A stretch of DNA of 64,000 bases, taken from Fonsecaea monophora. Lineage: Eukaryota; Ascomycota; Eurotiomycetes; Chaetothyriales; Herpotrichiellaceae. The translations under genes and the position numbers were made by a program. The notes beneath the pieces were generated by a model. That model saw nothing but the letters and a program-made list of their open reading frames with translations, did no database searches and had not been told where the DNA came from. Positions 9,024 through 19,339 of the stretch are shown piece after piece. The stretch spans positions 337,292-401,291 of the forward strand of contig NW_019173947.1 of assembly GCF_001642475.1 (NCBI RefSeq). Direction: 5' to 3'. Every line of letters begins with the position of its first letter. The stretch's first letter is position 1.

Positions 9024-10742
9024 TCACCCCAACATGGTCGTCGAAGTCGGCGTCTCGAACAAAAACCCATCGAGGTCCAACAACTCTGGGAAAAACAGCG
9101 CCTCGGCCTGCGTGGTCAGGTTTGCGTACGCGTGGGCCGAGTCGAACGTCAAGGCGGCGCCCATTTTCCAGCGGTGCGAGGCGGTCTTGTCGCGGCGGGC
9201 GATGAACTCGGCCCGGTTCTCGGGCGAGGTCAGCGTCTGGAGGAAGCGGGCGAGGTCGGGCCCCGTGCGCGACTGCAGGGCCTGCTGGGCGCGGGCGATG
9301 TGGTCGTCGAGGAGGGCGTCGCTGAGGACGCCGTACGGGCTGAGCTTGATGTGGTACAGCAGCAGGGCGGCGAAGCAGACGGAGCGGTGCGTGTAAAAGG
9401 GCACGAGGCCCAGGTTCTTCTCGCACGCCACCTGGATCAGGCGGATGGCGTCGTGGCGCGCGCGCTGCACGATCGAAAACGTCTCGGCAGAGATGGGCAC
9501 GTCGTTGTGCAGCGCGAACGACCACAGTTGCAGCGTCGAGCTGAGGAAGAAGATCTCCTCGATCTCGCTCGGCGAAGGGAACCGCGTGCGCCGCAGTTCG
9601 TCGAACTGTTGCGCGAAGATGGTGATCAGGCTGATCCGTGGGATCGGGTCAGCGAGGCCGGAGACGTTCACAGCCCGCGCACCGATCGCGTGCGCCGATT
9701 CCACGGTCAGGTGGGAGATGGCGCAGAGGTGGGACAGCTGCGGCGACACCAGAGGGTCGTCGAGGGACGACAGGAGCGCGTAGTCGGCGAAGATGGTGGC
9801 GGGAACTCCCAGTCGGCTGGCGAGGATCTGGTTGACCACGAAGCACGCGATCCACGTTGTGGTCCGCACGCCGTGGTCGTCGTTGTTCACGGTGTCAGAC
9901 TTTGCGCAGCCGGGATATGTCACCGCCGGTCGAGGCAAGCCAATCTGCAACGCCAGTTGACATGCTAGTGCGCCGTACATGAACGACGGGTCAAATCGCT
10001 GCGATTTGAAAGGAAAGGGCCACATCGCCAGGATCAACAGGGCCTGGACCACCTCCACGGAGCCGGTGCTGGGATCCAACACGCTGCCGACGTGACTGCG
10101 GACAATCTCTGCAAGTTGGGGTCGTGCTTTGTCCGTGGATGCCACGGCGCAGACAACCCAGAAGAGGAGCGGACAGCGATCGTAGACGATCTGGACCGAC
10201 CGGCACATCTCAAAGGGAAGATACGGGTGACATCTCGTGAAGTAGATGCGGAACAGCTCGTTGGCCTGTGTGACCGTGAGCTGGACGTGGCTGCTGCCTT
10301 TATAGTACAGATTTGGAACCGGTATTGGGGGAGGAGGAGATTCTGTTGCTGGTGGCGGTGGTGGTTGCTGGACTGCGGTCGGTATAGACTCGACAACAAT
10401 AGCTGATGAGGAAGAAGAAGTATTTTCCACCCCCCACGACGAAACGTTTGTTTCCAACGACGTCGTAGGACTCTCGCCGACGGGGACCTGTGCTTGTCCT
10501 TGTCCTTGCCCTTGTGCCCGTTCTCGTTCTCCAACAGTCAACACCGACGTCAAGGCCCTCAGCCGAGTCACCTCATCCTGCAAATCCGCCAACATGCGCC
10601 TCTTGGGCGTCCGGCGAAAGTTGGGCCCAAAGACGCACTTGGCATTGACGCTGCGGCAGCGCGTACAGCCCTCAGGCCCGGCGACGTCGGCATCGCAGCC
10701 CACCTTCCACTGACGGCAGCGGGTGCAGGCTTTGGCTTTCAT
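9024..10742 (-). CDS. Zn2Cys6 transcription factor (beside the AtuA fusion)
   Basis: Single exon, 572 aa. The N-terminal zinc cluster is CTRCRQWKVGC, then C-x2-C-x6-C, with cysteines at 6, 9, 16, 26, 29 and 36. A basic linker and a short helix (MLADLQDEVTRLRALTSVL) follow. There is a low-complexity Gln/Gly, then Ser and Pro stretch (about residues 75-140). The rest resembles a fungal regulatory domain, including FRIYFTRCHPYLPFEM and later helices. The start is the first ATG, just before the cluster. Upstream, the motif TCGCAATG/CATTGCGA occurs four times within 300 bp, including a perfect palindrome. The same motif recurs upstream of the AtuA-DUF4387 gene. I infer self-regulation and control of that neighbour. 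Confidence 0.9.
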   Translation of the reverse strand: MKAKACTRCRQWKVGCDADVAGPEGCTRCRSVNAKCVFGPNFRRTPKRRMLADLQDEVTRLRALTSVLTVGERERAQGQGQGQAQVPVGESPTTSLETNVSSWGVENTSSSSSAIVVESIPTAVQQPPPPPATESPPPPIPVPNLYYKGSSHVQLTVTQANELFRIYFTRCHPYLPFEMCRSVQIVYDRCPLLFWVVCAVASTDKARPQLAEIVRSHVGSVLDPSTGSVEVVQALLILAMWPFPFKSQRFDPSFMYGALACQLALQIGLPRPAVTYPGCAKSDTVNNDDHGVRTTTWIACFVVNQILASRLGVPATIFADYALLSSLDDPLVSPQLSHLCAISHLTVESAHAIGARAVNVSGLADPIPRISLITIFAQQFDELRRTRFPSPSEIEEIFFLSSTLQLWSFALHNDVPISAETFSIVQRARHDAIRLIQVACEKNLGLVPFYTHRSVCFAALLLYHIKLSPYGVLSDALLDDHIARAQQALQSRTGPDLARFLQTLTSPENRAEFIARRDKTASHRWKMGAALTFDSAHAYANLTTQAEALFFPELLDLDGFLFETPTSTTMLG

Positions 10743-11542
10743 TGTTGGGGCATATGCAGGGATGCCGAGGGGAGGGAAGGGGGATTCCGATTCAAGCAGA
10801 GTGAAATCGCAATGCTTTGGCGATGTTGGTCATGCATGTCGAGGTCTTATATCCCCCATGATTCTCTGCTGGACGGCCAACCCCGCTCTATTCTCTGAGA
10901 TGGCCAATTGCCGCCCGGGAGTTGGGGTGAGCATTGCGAAAGTCGCAATGGTGGAATGGGGAGCCCTAATGGGGAGCCCACAAAAGACACGGCATTGACT
11001 GCCACTTTGGGAAATGCCCCCCCAGATTTGCAAACATTGCGATATGCGGAGGTGAGGGAGATCTACCACAAACTACGGAGATATCTTCGAGGCATTTGAT
11101 ACTCCCTCCCGTCGGCTGTGTCTGCCAACGTAGGAACGTACGGGCAAATCATTCCTCGGACAATCTTTTGCACGATATGAGTTTGGAACGGCCTCTCTAA
11201 CATTGAGAGTTCAACTTGTGGGGATGCTGACTCATATGGGATCTTCTTGCCACATAGTCTTGGAATACTCTTCATAGAGTGCCATGGGTTGTCAAGCTAT
11301 ATGGTCTGTACAGATCTTACTATCTCTACCACTCCAAACATCGTGTACGTAGCGTATTATTACGCAAATAACTTGGATTTGTGTCGTCGTCAGAAGACTT
11401 AAAGACTTAAAGGCTTGAATGAATATGGTGGATCTTAAGGTTGGGCAAATACATCGATTGAATTAAGATATTCTCTCAAGCTCATCACTATCATCATCGC
11501 TATCAAGCCCCCTTGGTCCCCTTTCACCCGCCCAGTTAAGCC
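10743..11542. other. Promoter region of the second Zn2Cys6 gene
   Basis: An 800-bp spacer holding the promoter of the regulator (start 10742) and the 3' end of the AtuA fusion gene. It contains TCGCAATG at 10807-10814, the palindrome at 10932-10950 and CATTGCGA at 11035-11042. No gene is seen. Confidence 0.6.
10932..10950. promoter_or_regulatory. CATTGCGA-N3-TCGCAATG palindrome, candidate operator
   Basis: CATTGCGA (10932-10939), AAG, TCGCAATG (10943-10950) form a perfect 8-bp inverted repeat, 190-208 bp upstream of the Zn2Cys6 start codon. Single copies of the half-site flank it at 10807-10814 and 11035-11042. A near-copy of the palindrome is at 14010-14027. Confidence 0.55.
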
Positions 11543-13570
11543 CTACTCTCTCCCCCAAGGCAGCGTCAAGAAGAGAAGAGGCGCATGCTGCTGCGACCCG
11601 TGCGTGTCCGTCTCCTCAAACCCGGCCGAGGCGCGGTACCGTGGAATGGTCGCCTTGAACGCCCTGGCTGGATCCCACCAGAGCGCGGCAACGACGTCGC
11701 TTTCGGGGATATTGTACAGCTTGGCCACCGCGGCGCCAGAGAGCACGTTCGCGTTCTTGACGCGCTGGTACACCTCTTCGTCACGGAACATGATGTCAAA
11801 GGTCACTTCGTAGGGGCCGGCAATCTTGCTCCGTACCACCGAGGCGATGTCGCCCAGGTAGCAGGTCCCCGTGGGAGGGGCGGGCTGGAGGTAGTATTTC
11901 CTCGGTTGGCCTGGGGCGCTGGGCCCGGAAGGCTTAATGAGGGAGATGGCGGCGTCGGCTTTGACGGGGAGTTTTTCACCTGAGGATCGGAGGGGTCAGT
12001 TGACTTCGCATGCATATAGACAGGCAAAAGGGGGGTAACATACGAGTATCGACAAACGTGTTGGATCCTTCAAACACATCCACACGGAAGGGAAACAGAC
12101 CGACCGGATCCGCCTTGTGGATGAGATGGTACATGCAGAACTCCGGGATCGGGCCAATGGGCGTCTCGCACGGCGTGATGGGCCACGCAAAGTTCCCTGC
12201 CGTGGCGAGCTGTCCGGGATACGGCGCATGGGTCAAGCCCATCTTGGTCCTGTTGGCTACCTCGTTCGCCTGTTCCTGCGTGGGAGCCCGGCACTGGACG
12301 ACCACGCACACCTCCTTGGGGAGACTCTTGTCCGGCTCGAGCGCGCCCATGACGCCGTTGATCCCGTACGTGATGATTTTGGTTTCGTACTCGTAACCGC
12401 CCGACATCCTGGCCCTGACCGTCTCCTTGACGGCCGGGATCCACGTGTCGAGCTGAGAAATCAGGATCGGGTCCCGGAACGCACCTACGAAACTGTTTTG
12501 ATAGCCGTTGATCCGAGCCGCCTCGGTCTTGACCGTATACTCCCCGTCGGGCTGGGGGACGAATTTGGGCCCGCGCACCCTCACGGTACGCTCGTCGACT
12601 TGCTCGTACGTCATGTCCTTGGTGTGCAGCTCGCCGCCTGGCCCTTGGAGGATGTCTGGTCTGCTCTTCTCGTACAAGAGATGGGCAGCCACGGACAGGG
12701 GAGTGCATCGAGCCCCTGGCTGGAGCGGGATCAAGTCGAAGTTGTCACGGCGCACGATCGCGAGGGATTCTCTAGATTTGGGAATAGCACATTGTGCGCC
12801 GCATTCCATGATCTTGCCCATGGCATAGTTGATCCCTGTCGTTGGATGTTGGATCAGCTATCACTTTTTTATATGTGTGAAGAAGGATGAGATGGGCTTC
12901 ACAAAGAAGTTTGTGGGACAGTGCCTGGCAAAAGGACAAGATGGGGACACTCACCTAGATCTTCAAATCCATGGTGGAGACAGAACGCCGCGTACGGGGC
13001 CGGATCATAAGAGCGGCCACCAATGATGATATCAAAGTCCGGGTTCCCGTTCATCGCCTTGACATAGGGCTCCAAGCCCATCTGCGCGACGATCCTCACC
13101 GCAGAGTCGATGTCTTCCTCCTTGAGCTGGGGCACAGCCTGGCCACACGGACTCATGAGATTGTCCTTGAACTTTTGGCGCACGGTCTCCTTGGGGATCT
13201 CGGCGTAGATGCTGATGACCTTCATCGGACGGTAGCCGTTCTCCTCGACGATCTCCTTGATGAGCCGAGCGCTCATGTCGACGAGCTCGTTCGAGCCAGA
13301 ACCGCCGGCAGAGCCGATGAGGCAGCGGACGCCGTGGGTGTGGCACGCTTTGACCAGCTCGCCAAAGTCCCTCTTGTATCCTGCCGGGGAGGCTGCCGTC
13401 TTGCCGAGCGCGAGACGTCCAGGGCCACTGTCGGTCGAGCCGGCGTCGGCGATGATGGCGTCCACACCAGAGTCCACTACATCCCAGAAGACGCTCGAGT
13501 TCCACCCTTGGCCGAACTGGCCGACGGGGGTGAAGATGCGGAGCTCGTCCTTTGTTCTTCCTGGAGACAT
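11543..13570 (-). CDS. AtuA-like (DUF1446) protein fused to DUF4387
   Basis: Three exons: 13570-12955, 12835-12044 and 11979-11543, giving 614 aa. The first ~450 residues match the acyclic terpene utilisation AtuA/DUF1446 family: an early GQFGQGWNSSVF, then DSGVDAIIADAGSTDSGP, GSAGGSGSN, NPDFDIIIGGRSYDPAP, and KIMECGAQC after the first intron. The last ~110 residues are DUF4387: IASVVRSKIAGPYEVTFDIM, WWDPARAFKATIPR, and DTHGSQQHAPLL near the end. In bacteria these are usually two adjacent genes. The reaction is not established; the family is cytosolic and linked to catabolic operons. An in-frame start at 13669 is possible, but the ATG at 13570 fits the family N-terminus better. Neighbours are a Zn2Cys6 regulator and a sugar transporter, all on the minus strand. 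Confidence 0.9.
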
Positions 13571-14526
13571 ATTGACAGTAGATGATTCGATACTGATCTT
13601 GATGGTTCTTGGCTGACGGTGGTGTTTGTCTATGTACTCGACTTGACTTATTCCCCAAATAGTTTCCAATGGACTTGTGCTGCTCGACGTGAGTGACCAG
13701 CGAGCGCTCTTTATGTCTTAGTCTTGTCACTGTACATCCTTGCAAATCCCTCATCGGACCTCTCTTCGGGCCCGAACTGGTTGTGCGCCATCGCAAAGAT
13801 CCCTCCACCACTCCTCATCGGGGAATATTCAAAGCGATCGTGGCAGCTCAATGAGCCACAGGGGAGAGGGAAGCGGTGGGCGAGGAGCTTTCGGGGTGTC
13901 TCATTTCGAATTCCGGAGAGACGCAAAGCAGTCAAGCGATGATTGTGGAGGAACAGAGGAACTAGTTGGCGGGGAAACCTGGGGATGATCATCGGATCAT
14001 GTGTGGCGACACTGCGAAGTCGCAATGTTTCGGCATCAGAACCTGGCGTCAGCGTTAGTCGGAATGGAAAGATGGTCAAGTGAGAAACCACGCCACCAGA
14101 CGCCAGAAATAGTGTGACGGCTGATCCATGACCCCAAATCGTCCTCTGGTTGCGAACTTGCGGGTGAATATCTTGCCGCAGGAGAATGCAACAGTCTGGT
14201 GTCTCAGCAGGGTAGGGAAGACTCGCAGCTTAACGCATATGACTTGAGGTCCACAGGCGAGAGGATATGGGCTAATTGCTCTGCTATGCTCGAGGGATTA
14301 CATGTGAAGGAGGACGAAGAAGAAGAATTGGTTGATGATGGGGAAGGTGGACTGGGCATGATCCAGGCTATGCTTTAGGGTAAACATCATGACTGATATC
14401 CTCATTGCGATCCCTATACCGTAGATGACTATCACTATCACGTATACTGGTACGATTCACCTTTCCAAAGCAGGCGTTGCTCCTCGCGATACTCTCCCAG
14501 GACATCCGTCCCATCCAGCCTAGAGT
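13571..14526. other. Promoter region of the AtuA-DUF4387 gene
   Basis: A 956-bp spacer. It contains the near-palindrome CACTGCGA-N2-TCGCAATG at 14010-14027 and CATTGCGA at 14403-14410, shared with the regulator's promoter. No gene is seen. Confidence 0.6.
14010..14027. promoter_or_regulatory. CACTGCGA-N2-TCGCAATG near-palindrome, candidate operator
   Basis: Left arm CACTGCGA (14010-14017), AG, right arm TCGCAATG (14020-14027): 8-bp arms with one mismatch. It lies 440 bp upstream of the AtuA-DUF4387 start. It matches the perfect palindrome at 10932-10950 apart from one base and a 1-bp shorter spacer. Confidence 0.5.
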
Positions 14527-16328
14527 CTACATCTCAGCGACCTCTTTAAGCTCCACAGAAGGCCCTTCTCCCGCCTTCTCCGTCTCTTTCTCGGCACCTC
14601 CTTCCGGCAGAATCTGGCCGTGCTTGTATCTGCGGAACTGACGGATAGGCACCCTCGCCCTGAACAGGTGGTCGATCTCTTCGAGCGAAAAGCCGCGGCA
14701 CTCGGGCACGCAGAAGATGGCAAAGAGGAGCGTGACGAAGGCGATGGGCCCGAAGATGAAGCCGATCTTGGATCCGAGATCTGCGTACGGCGCATAGAGC
14801 AGGTACGGGATCGTAAAGGAAACGACGAACTGCGTGACGACGGTGAAGATGCTGGATACCGTGTATGTGATGTCTCGCATGCCTGTGTCCCGATGTGGGG
14901 TATTAGCCTTTTCGTTTCACAGAATGGACAGACTGAGATAGATGAATCGAGCAAACATACGTGAGGTGGGTATCTCAGACGAAAGAATGTGGTAGATGGG
15001 ACCCCAGCCAAAGACGAAGCCCAGGTAGTAGACGGTAAACAGGGCTGTGAGTGCGACTTTGACATTTTTGCTGGGATCCGATATAGTCCCGAGTCCACCG
15101 ATGGCGAGGAATGTAGTGGTCTGAATGATGGACCCGATAATCAACGGAGGTCTGCCCATATACCATTAGTCTGGGGAAATCTCTCTTGTAGAGTGAAACT
15201 TACTTGCGACCGATTCTATCAAAGAGATACATAGCAGCCAGGATGACCACAATCTGCAAGGACGTGTTGATGAGGAACATCTGGAAAGGATTCGGTCCAT
15301 GAAGGTCGGTCAAGAAGATGGTGCCGTATTTGCTGAATAGTCCTTGTCCGCTGATTTGGATGCTGATGTTGGAGCCGATCACGATGAGGGATCGCTTGCA
15401 GTTGATCCCCTGCCACATCTCCTTGAATGTGCCTTTGTCGTTCGTGACGGCGACAATCATAGCCACCTGGTCACGGTATTCTTCCATAATCTCCTCTTCG
15501 GTGAATTTGCCCCGTCGATATAGCCGGAGAGACTCCAAGGCTTCCTCTGATCGTTCTCGGACAAGAAGCCAACGTGGGGACTGACAACAAGAAGTAAGCA
15601 AGAAGAGTGGATTAAGATTATAAAGTGACTCGAAGGACACACTTACCTCGCGCATGAACAGAGATCCGACAAAGACAACCACCGGAATAACGAAGAAAAT
15701 GCCAAAGGGAATGCGGAATGCGGCTTCAGTGTCCAGCTTGCTTGTCCCATAGGTAATACATGCCATGATGAAAGCACCGACCTAGACGCAAGGTTAGCAA
15801 TTCACTTCCACGCCTGTAGAAGGCACCTATACTTACCATTGTACCGAGCTGGAACGTGCCGATGATCATCCCTCGGATCTTTGGGGGAGCAATTTCTGCC
15901 TGGTATACCGGAACCGTGACAAGTTCCTGGCCAAGGTACACGTAATTGAAAATGCGACCGACGAGGACCTGTTCCTTCTTCTGTGCCGTGACGAGGAGCA
16001 GAGCAGACAACACTGCCCACACAGACATGACCCAGAACGAAGCCCTTCGTCCCCAACGTCGAGCAATCCAACCACCTGTAATGACGCCAAAGGCTTGACC
16101 GACGTAGGTAAGGCTGTTCAGGAGCGAGAGGAAGTACGGGTCCAACGCATATCGTTCAAGTTTAGCATTGTAGTGACCGAACTTCCTGTTAAATGTAGAC
16201 ATGGCTTGGGTGTTGGAGAAGGCGACGAGGTCCATTCCGAAATTGATTTGAGACAACATCATGACCGTGGAAGCAAACGCCAGTTTCCCATTGACATTCT
16301 CCGTGATCCTATTGTTGAAGGACACCAT
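14527..16328 (-). CDS. MFS sugar transporter
   Basis: Five exons: 16328-15837, 15781-15647, 15580-15204, 15151-14961 and 14882-14527, giving 516 aa. It shows sugar-porter signatures: GGWIARRWGRR after membrane segment 2, SPRWLL before the central loop, FDRIGRK in the second half, and PECRGFSLEEID as a variant of the usual PETKG motif near the C-terminus. About 12 membrane segments are expected. It belongs to the fungal hexose/alpha-glucoside/pentose porter group and acts at the plasma membrane; the sugar cannot be told. It is on the same strand as the AtuA fusion and the lactonase. With the GH39 enzyme it supports a sugar-utilisation theme. The start is the ATG at 16328; the frame runs further upstream, but that extension is not transporter-like. 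Confidence 0.9.
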
Positions 16329-17067
16329 GATGTTTGTGGCCTGGCGCTGGACAGAGCCTGCGCTGCGAGATATTGAAGGATAGCGGCCCAAGTTCTGAAA
16401 TGCGAAGTGTCTTGAGCTTAGGAGGTGGAAATCGAAGGCTTCCAGACCACAGGGAATTCGACCCTTCATATACAGGAGCCAACAAAGGGAGAAGGGTTCA
16501 AGGAGGCATCGTGAAAGCGTGAGATTCCCCACCACTTCAATTCTACCTCGTATACCCCGTGGGGTTTTGGCCAGAAGCTGACCCCGTAAGTGCCCATGGG
16601 CGAGATCTTTTGTCAGTAGCGCATCCGTTTGCCGCACTCTCATTGATCAATCATTCCGAAATCGCTAAGAAAAATGGATCCCAAAAAGCTCGGCCGAAGC
16701 AGAAGTGCGAACAGGCCATGGGCTTCTCTGAAAGCGGTGAATTTTCAGACCGATGGGATTGAGTAGTGGCGGATACAATTTTGGACAACAGGGTGAAAGA
16801 TTTGACGATCAGATTCAAGGGGAAAGGTAGAAAGATGTTGCAAATGATTGCGTGAAGGTTTCGTCCCAAGAGGGAAAATACCGGAGGACAACGTCATTCA
16901 ATCTTTGCTGGACGACTGACCTCCCGACTAAGCCTTTTCCTCACTTCAAATACCTCAGGGGGTGCTGGAATTGGCAAGTCTGTCTGTGCGTATGGGTGTC
17001 TTGCAGGTAATGCAAAGCCTTGCGAGGCTGAAAATAGACCTTCGCCAATATCTCGACAGTTGCAACC
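16329..17067. other. Promoter region of the sugar transporter
   Basis: A 739-bp spacer containing the palindrome ACCCCGTGGGGT at 16554-16565. No gene is recognised. Confidence 0.55.
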
Positions 17068-18309
17068 CTACTTCCACAAGACACACATTGGCCCTTCTGT
17101 TCGACCTCTCTTAAAATCCTCTCGCCCTTGTTGGCCTTCTACACTCACAAAGCTGACCTTGTCTGGGGTAGATTGGTATGGCTCAACTACCTTGACACTA
17201 ATTCGACCTCTCACCTCGCCCAGCAAACCTGTTGTTGTGTCCCTTTCGAAAACGGTAATGTCCTGACTGAATTGGTGGGCAATGGCAACCCACTTGTTTT
17301 CCGCGTCGTTGGAGAGTGCAAACATTCGGGGGTGCTTACCCCGAGTCGATTGAGATTGAAGAAATGTCAGATGGCGGTCATCATGTGCAGGGTCGGCATC
17401 GACGGAGTAAACTGTCAGAATATCGTCGTCGACTCGTGTCAAGTTACGGTTCGACGCATAGACGAATCTCCCGTCACTGCTAACAGCAATCTCAGCCGCC
17501 AGGTCTTTGTGCTCGGCTGGTGTGGGAGCGAGGTCTTCTCCCATCGCCGAAAGGGTCTGCTTGAACTCGACTGTGAGACCTTCTGCCACTTCAGCGTTAT
17601 ATTCCAGAGAAAAGACACGAATCGAGTTGTCCTTCTCACTGATGAGGTACATGTATGCCTTGGAGGGACTGATGGGATTGAATGCCACATGCCGAGCCCC
17701 TGCTGGTGCTGGTATTGGGATGCTGTGAACCTTGTTGACTTGCTGGGGGCATTTAACAGAGTAGATGTCTAGACGATCCATTGTCCGGAGCGGAACAAAC
17801 AGAAACTGGCCTGAAGGATCAAATGTTGCTTGATGCGGGTGTGCTTCCTTAGGCCCAGGATCCGACTGGTTGTAGTCAACCACGTTTGTGGTTGCGCCGA
17901 TGGATCCATCTTCGAGTAATGGATAGATCGACAACGTCGACGCCGTGATGTTTGCCGCTGCCAGGATCTTTCCGTCGGGGCTCACCTCACAGTGGACACC
18001 TCCCTTTCCATGGCTGCTTGCGTGGTTGAGGAGCACAAGCCTGTTCCCAGTCTCAGTCGAATTCGCAGGGGAAGCTCTCTGAAATGCGAATACGCCACCC
18101 GAACCGACATCGCTGTCTGGGTAGTTTGTACGGCTGATGCTATAGACCTTGTCGCCGAATGAGGTGAGCCACCCCGGCATGAAACCAGCATTCGTGTTGA
18201 TTCCTGCAACATACAGAGACTCATTTGCACTTTTGCTGGGATCGAAAGCAATCTCGATGATCCCAGTGCTTTGGAGAGCAACGTAAAACCCGAGCGAGGC
18301 ATTAGCCAT
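17068..18309 (-). CDS. Lactonase-family beta-propeller protein
   Basis: Single exon, 413 aa. Sequence hallmarks of the seven-bladed lactonase family (6-phosphogluconolactonase / carboxy-muconate cyclase type) are HASSHGKGGVHCEVSPDGK, AHPHQATFDPSGQFLFVP, GARHVAFNP and later ISVKVVEPYQ. There is no clear signal peptide, so it is probably cytosolic. Family members open or close lactones of sugar acids or muconate. Beside a GH39 enzyme and a sugar porter, sugar-lactone hydrolysis is the more natural guess, but a muconate-type role is not excluded. It is the last gene of the accessory block; the next gene, CDC5, is divergent and core. Confidence 0.8.
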   Translation of the reverse strand: MANASLGFYVALQSTGIIEIAFDPSKSANESLYVAGINTNAGFMPGWLTSFGDKVYSISRTNYPDSDVGSGGVFAFQRASPANSTETGNRLVLLNHASSHGKGGVHCEVSPDGKILAAANITASTLSIYPLLEDGSIGATTNVVDYNQSDPGPKEAHPHQATFDPSGQFLFVPLRTMDRLDIYSVKCPQQVNKVHSIPIPAPAGARHVAFNPISPSKAYMYLISEKDNSIRVFSLEYNAEVAEGLTVEFKQTLSAMGEDLAPTPAEHKDLAAEIAVSSDGRFVYASNRNLTRVDDDILTVYSVDADPAHDDRHLTFLQSQSTRGKHPRMFALSNDAENKWVAIAHQFSQDITVFERDTTTGLLGEVRGRISVKVVEPYQSTPDKVSFVSVEGQQGREDFKRGRTEGPMCVLWK

Positions 18310-19339
18310 CTCAGCAGCTGTGCTTAACTAAGAGGCGATAACTGCGTTCATTCGTCTTGTACTTTGGCGTATTGAGGTCTTCAGTAGATGCAGGTGATCG
18401 GTTAAATAGTCGGCGCTTTCTTGCTCGCGCCTCAACTTTGCATGTCGGAGATCAAATGCTGAACCTGCCTGGAGAACTGCATGAGGACTCTTCCCGACAG
18501 AGACACAGACTTCAAATCGGCTTCAATAATAGCCTTCAATATATGTCCCGAATGAAGCTCAAGGGTAGACATTTTGCCACCACCGGAGTCGAGAAACGCG
18601 AGCGACCACCCTGAATGAAGTATTCCGAAAATCGCAATCAGCCGCACCCAATCCCTGTTACGGCAAAAAGACTGTCCATATTAGCGACATGGCACAGAAG
18701 TTACCTTTTCCCCCTTCATCTGCCAGGCCTGTTACCCCACATACCGTTGTTGATGCTCACATTCTTAGCTCGTCGAGATAGTACGGTGAGCACGTTAAGA
18801 CAACCAAGTGACCCGGTGGGAGTCAGTGCCTGTCGTCGGCGAGAATCCAAAGCCTCAATAAGCACCGACCTTGGGCATTTACCGTCAATAGACTCAAAAT
18901 CACGTACCCACATACCAAGCATGCCAAAGGCAAGTCGAGTCTTGCAAAGAGTCCAGCAATCAAAGGCGACTGGGTTTCCCAGCCTAACTTCCTCGTGTAA
19001 TGTCGCGGGTGGCAAATGGCAAGTCAGAGTACATGTTTTGGTTAAGCGCACCTTGCGCCATCACATGCGATTGGTGGCGCAGGTACAGTAGCAAAGTACT
19101 AGGTACTCGGTACATAGTAGTTCTAAGGGACTGAGGAGATGAGGCTGCCATCTCCAGACTGCAGCGATGAAACTCGGCGCCAAGATTTTCCGCTCCGAGC
19201 TTCGACTCCACTAAACCAACTTAGAACTTCCAAAGTCCCTTCAAAGTCGCCTCACCAAAAGGTCGACAATCTACAAAATCCGATCTGCGCCTGTTCTTGC
19301 ACCGTCGTCCAACGCTGCGACGGCTCACCCAACGGCAAG
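18310..19339. other. Divergent spacer, lactonase / CDC5
   Basis: A 1030-bp spacer with both promoters. It holds a one-mismatch half-site TCGCAATC at 18632-18639 and a GGTAC-rich element near 19095-19115. A frame open from 19139 merely extends CDC5 upstream and is not conserved-looking. Confidence 0.55.

Noticed and set aside
9015..9968. 317-aa plus-strand open frame opposite the second Zn2Cys6 gene
   Set aside because: Repetitive Gly/Val/Glu/Arg composition and no domain; shadow of the real gene.
19139..19339. 67-residue N-terminal extension of CDC5
   Set aside because: The canonical family start MPVVKGG is at 19340; the extension shows no conservation-like features.
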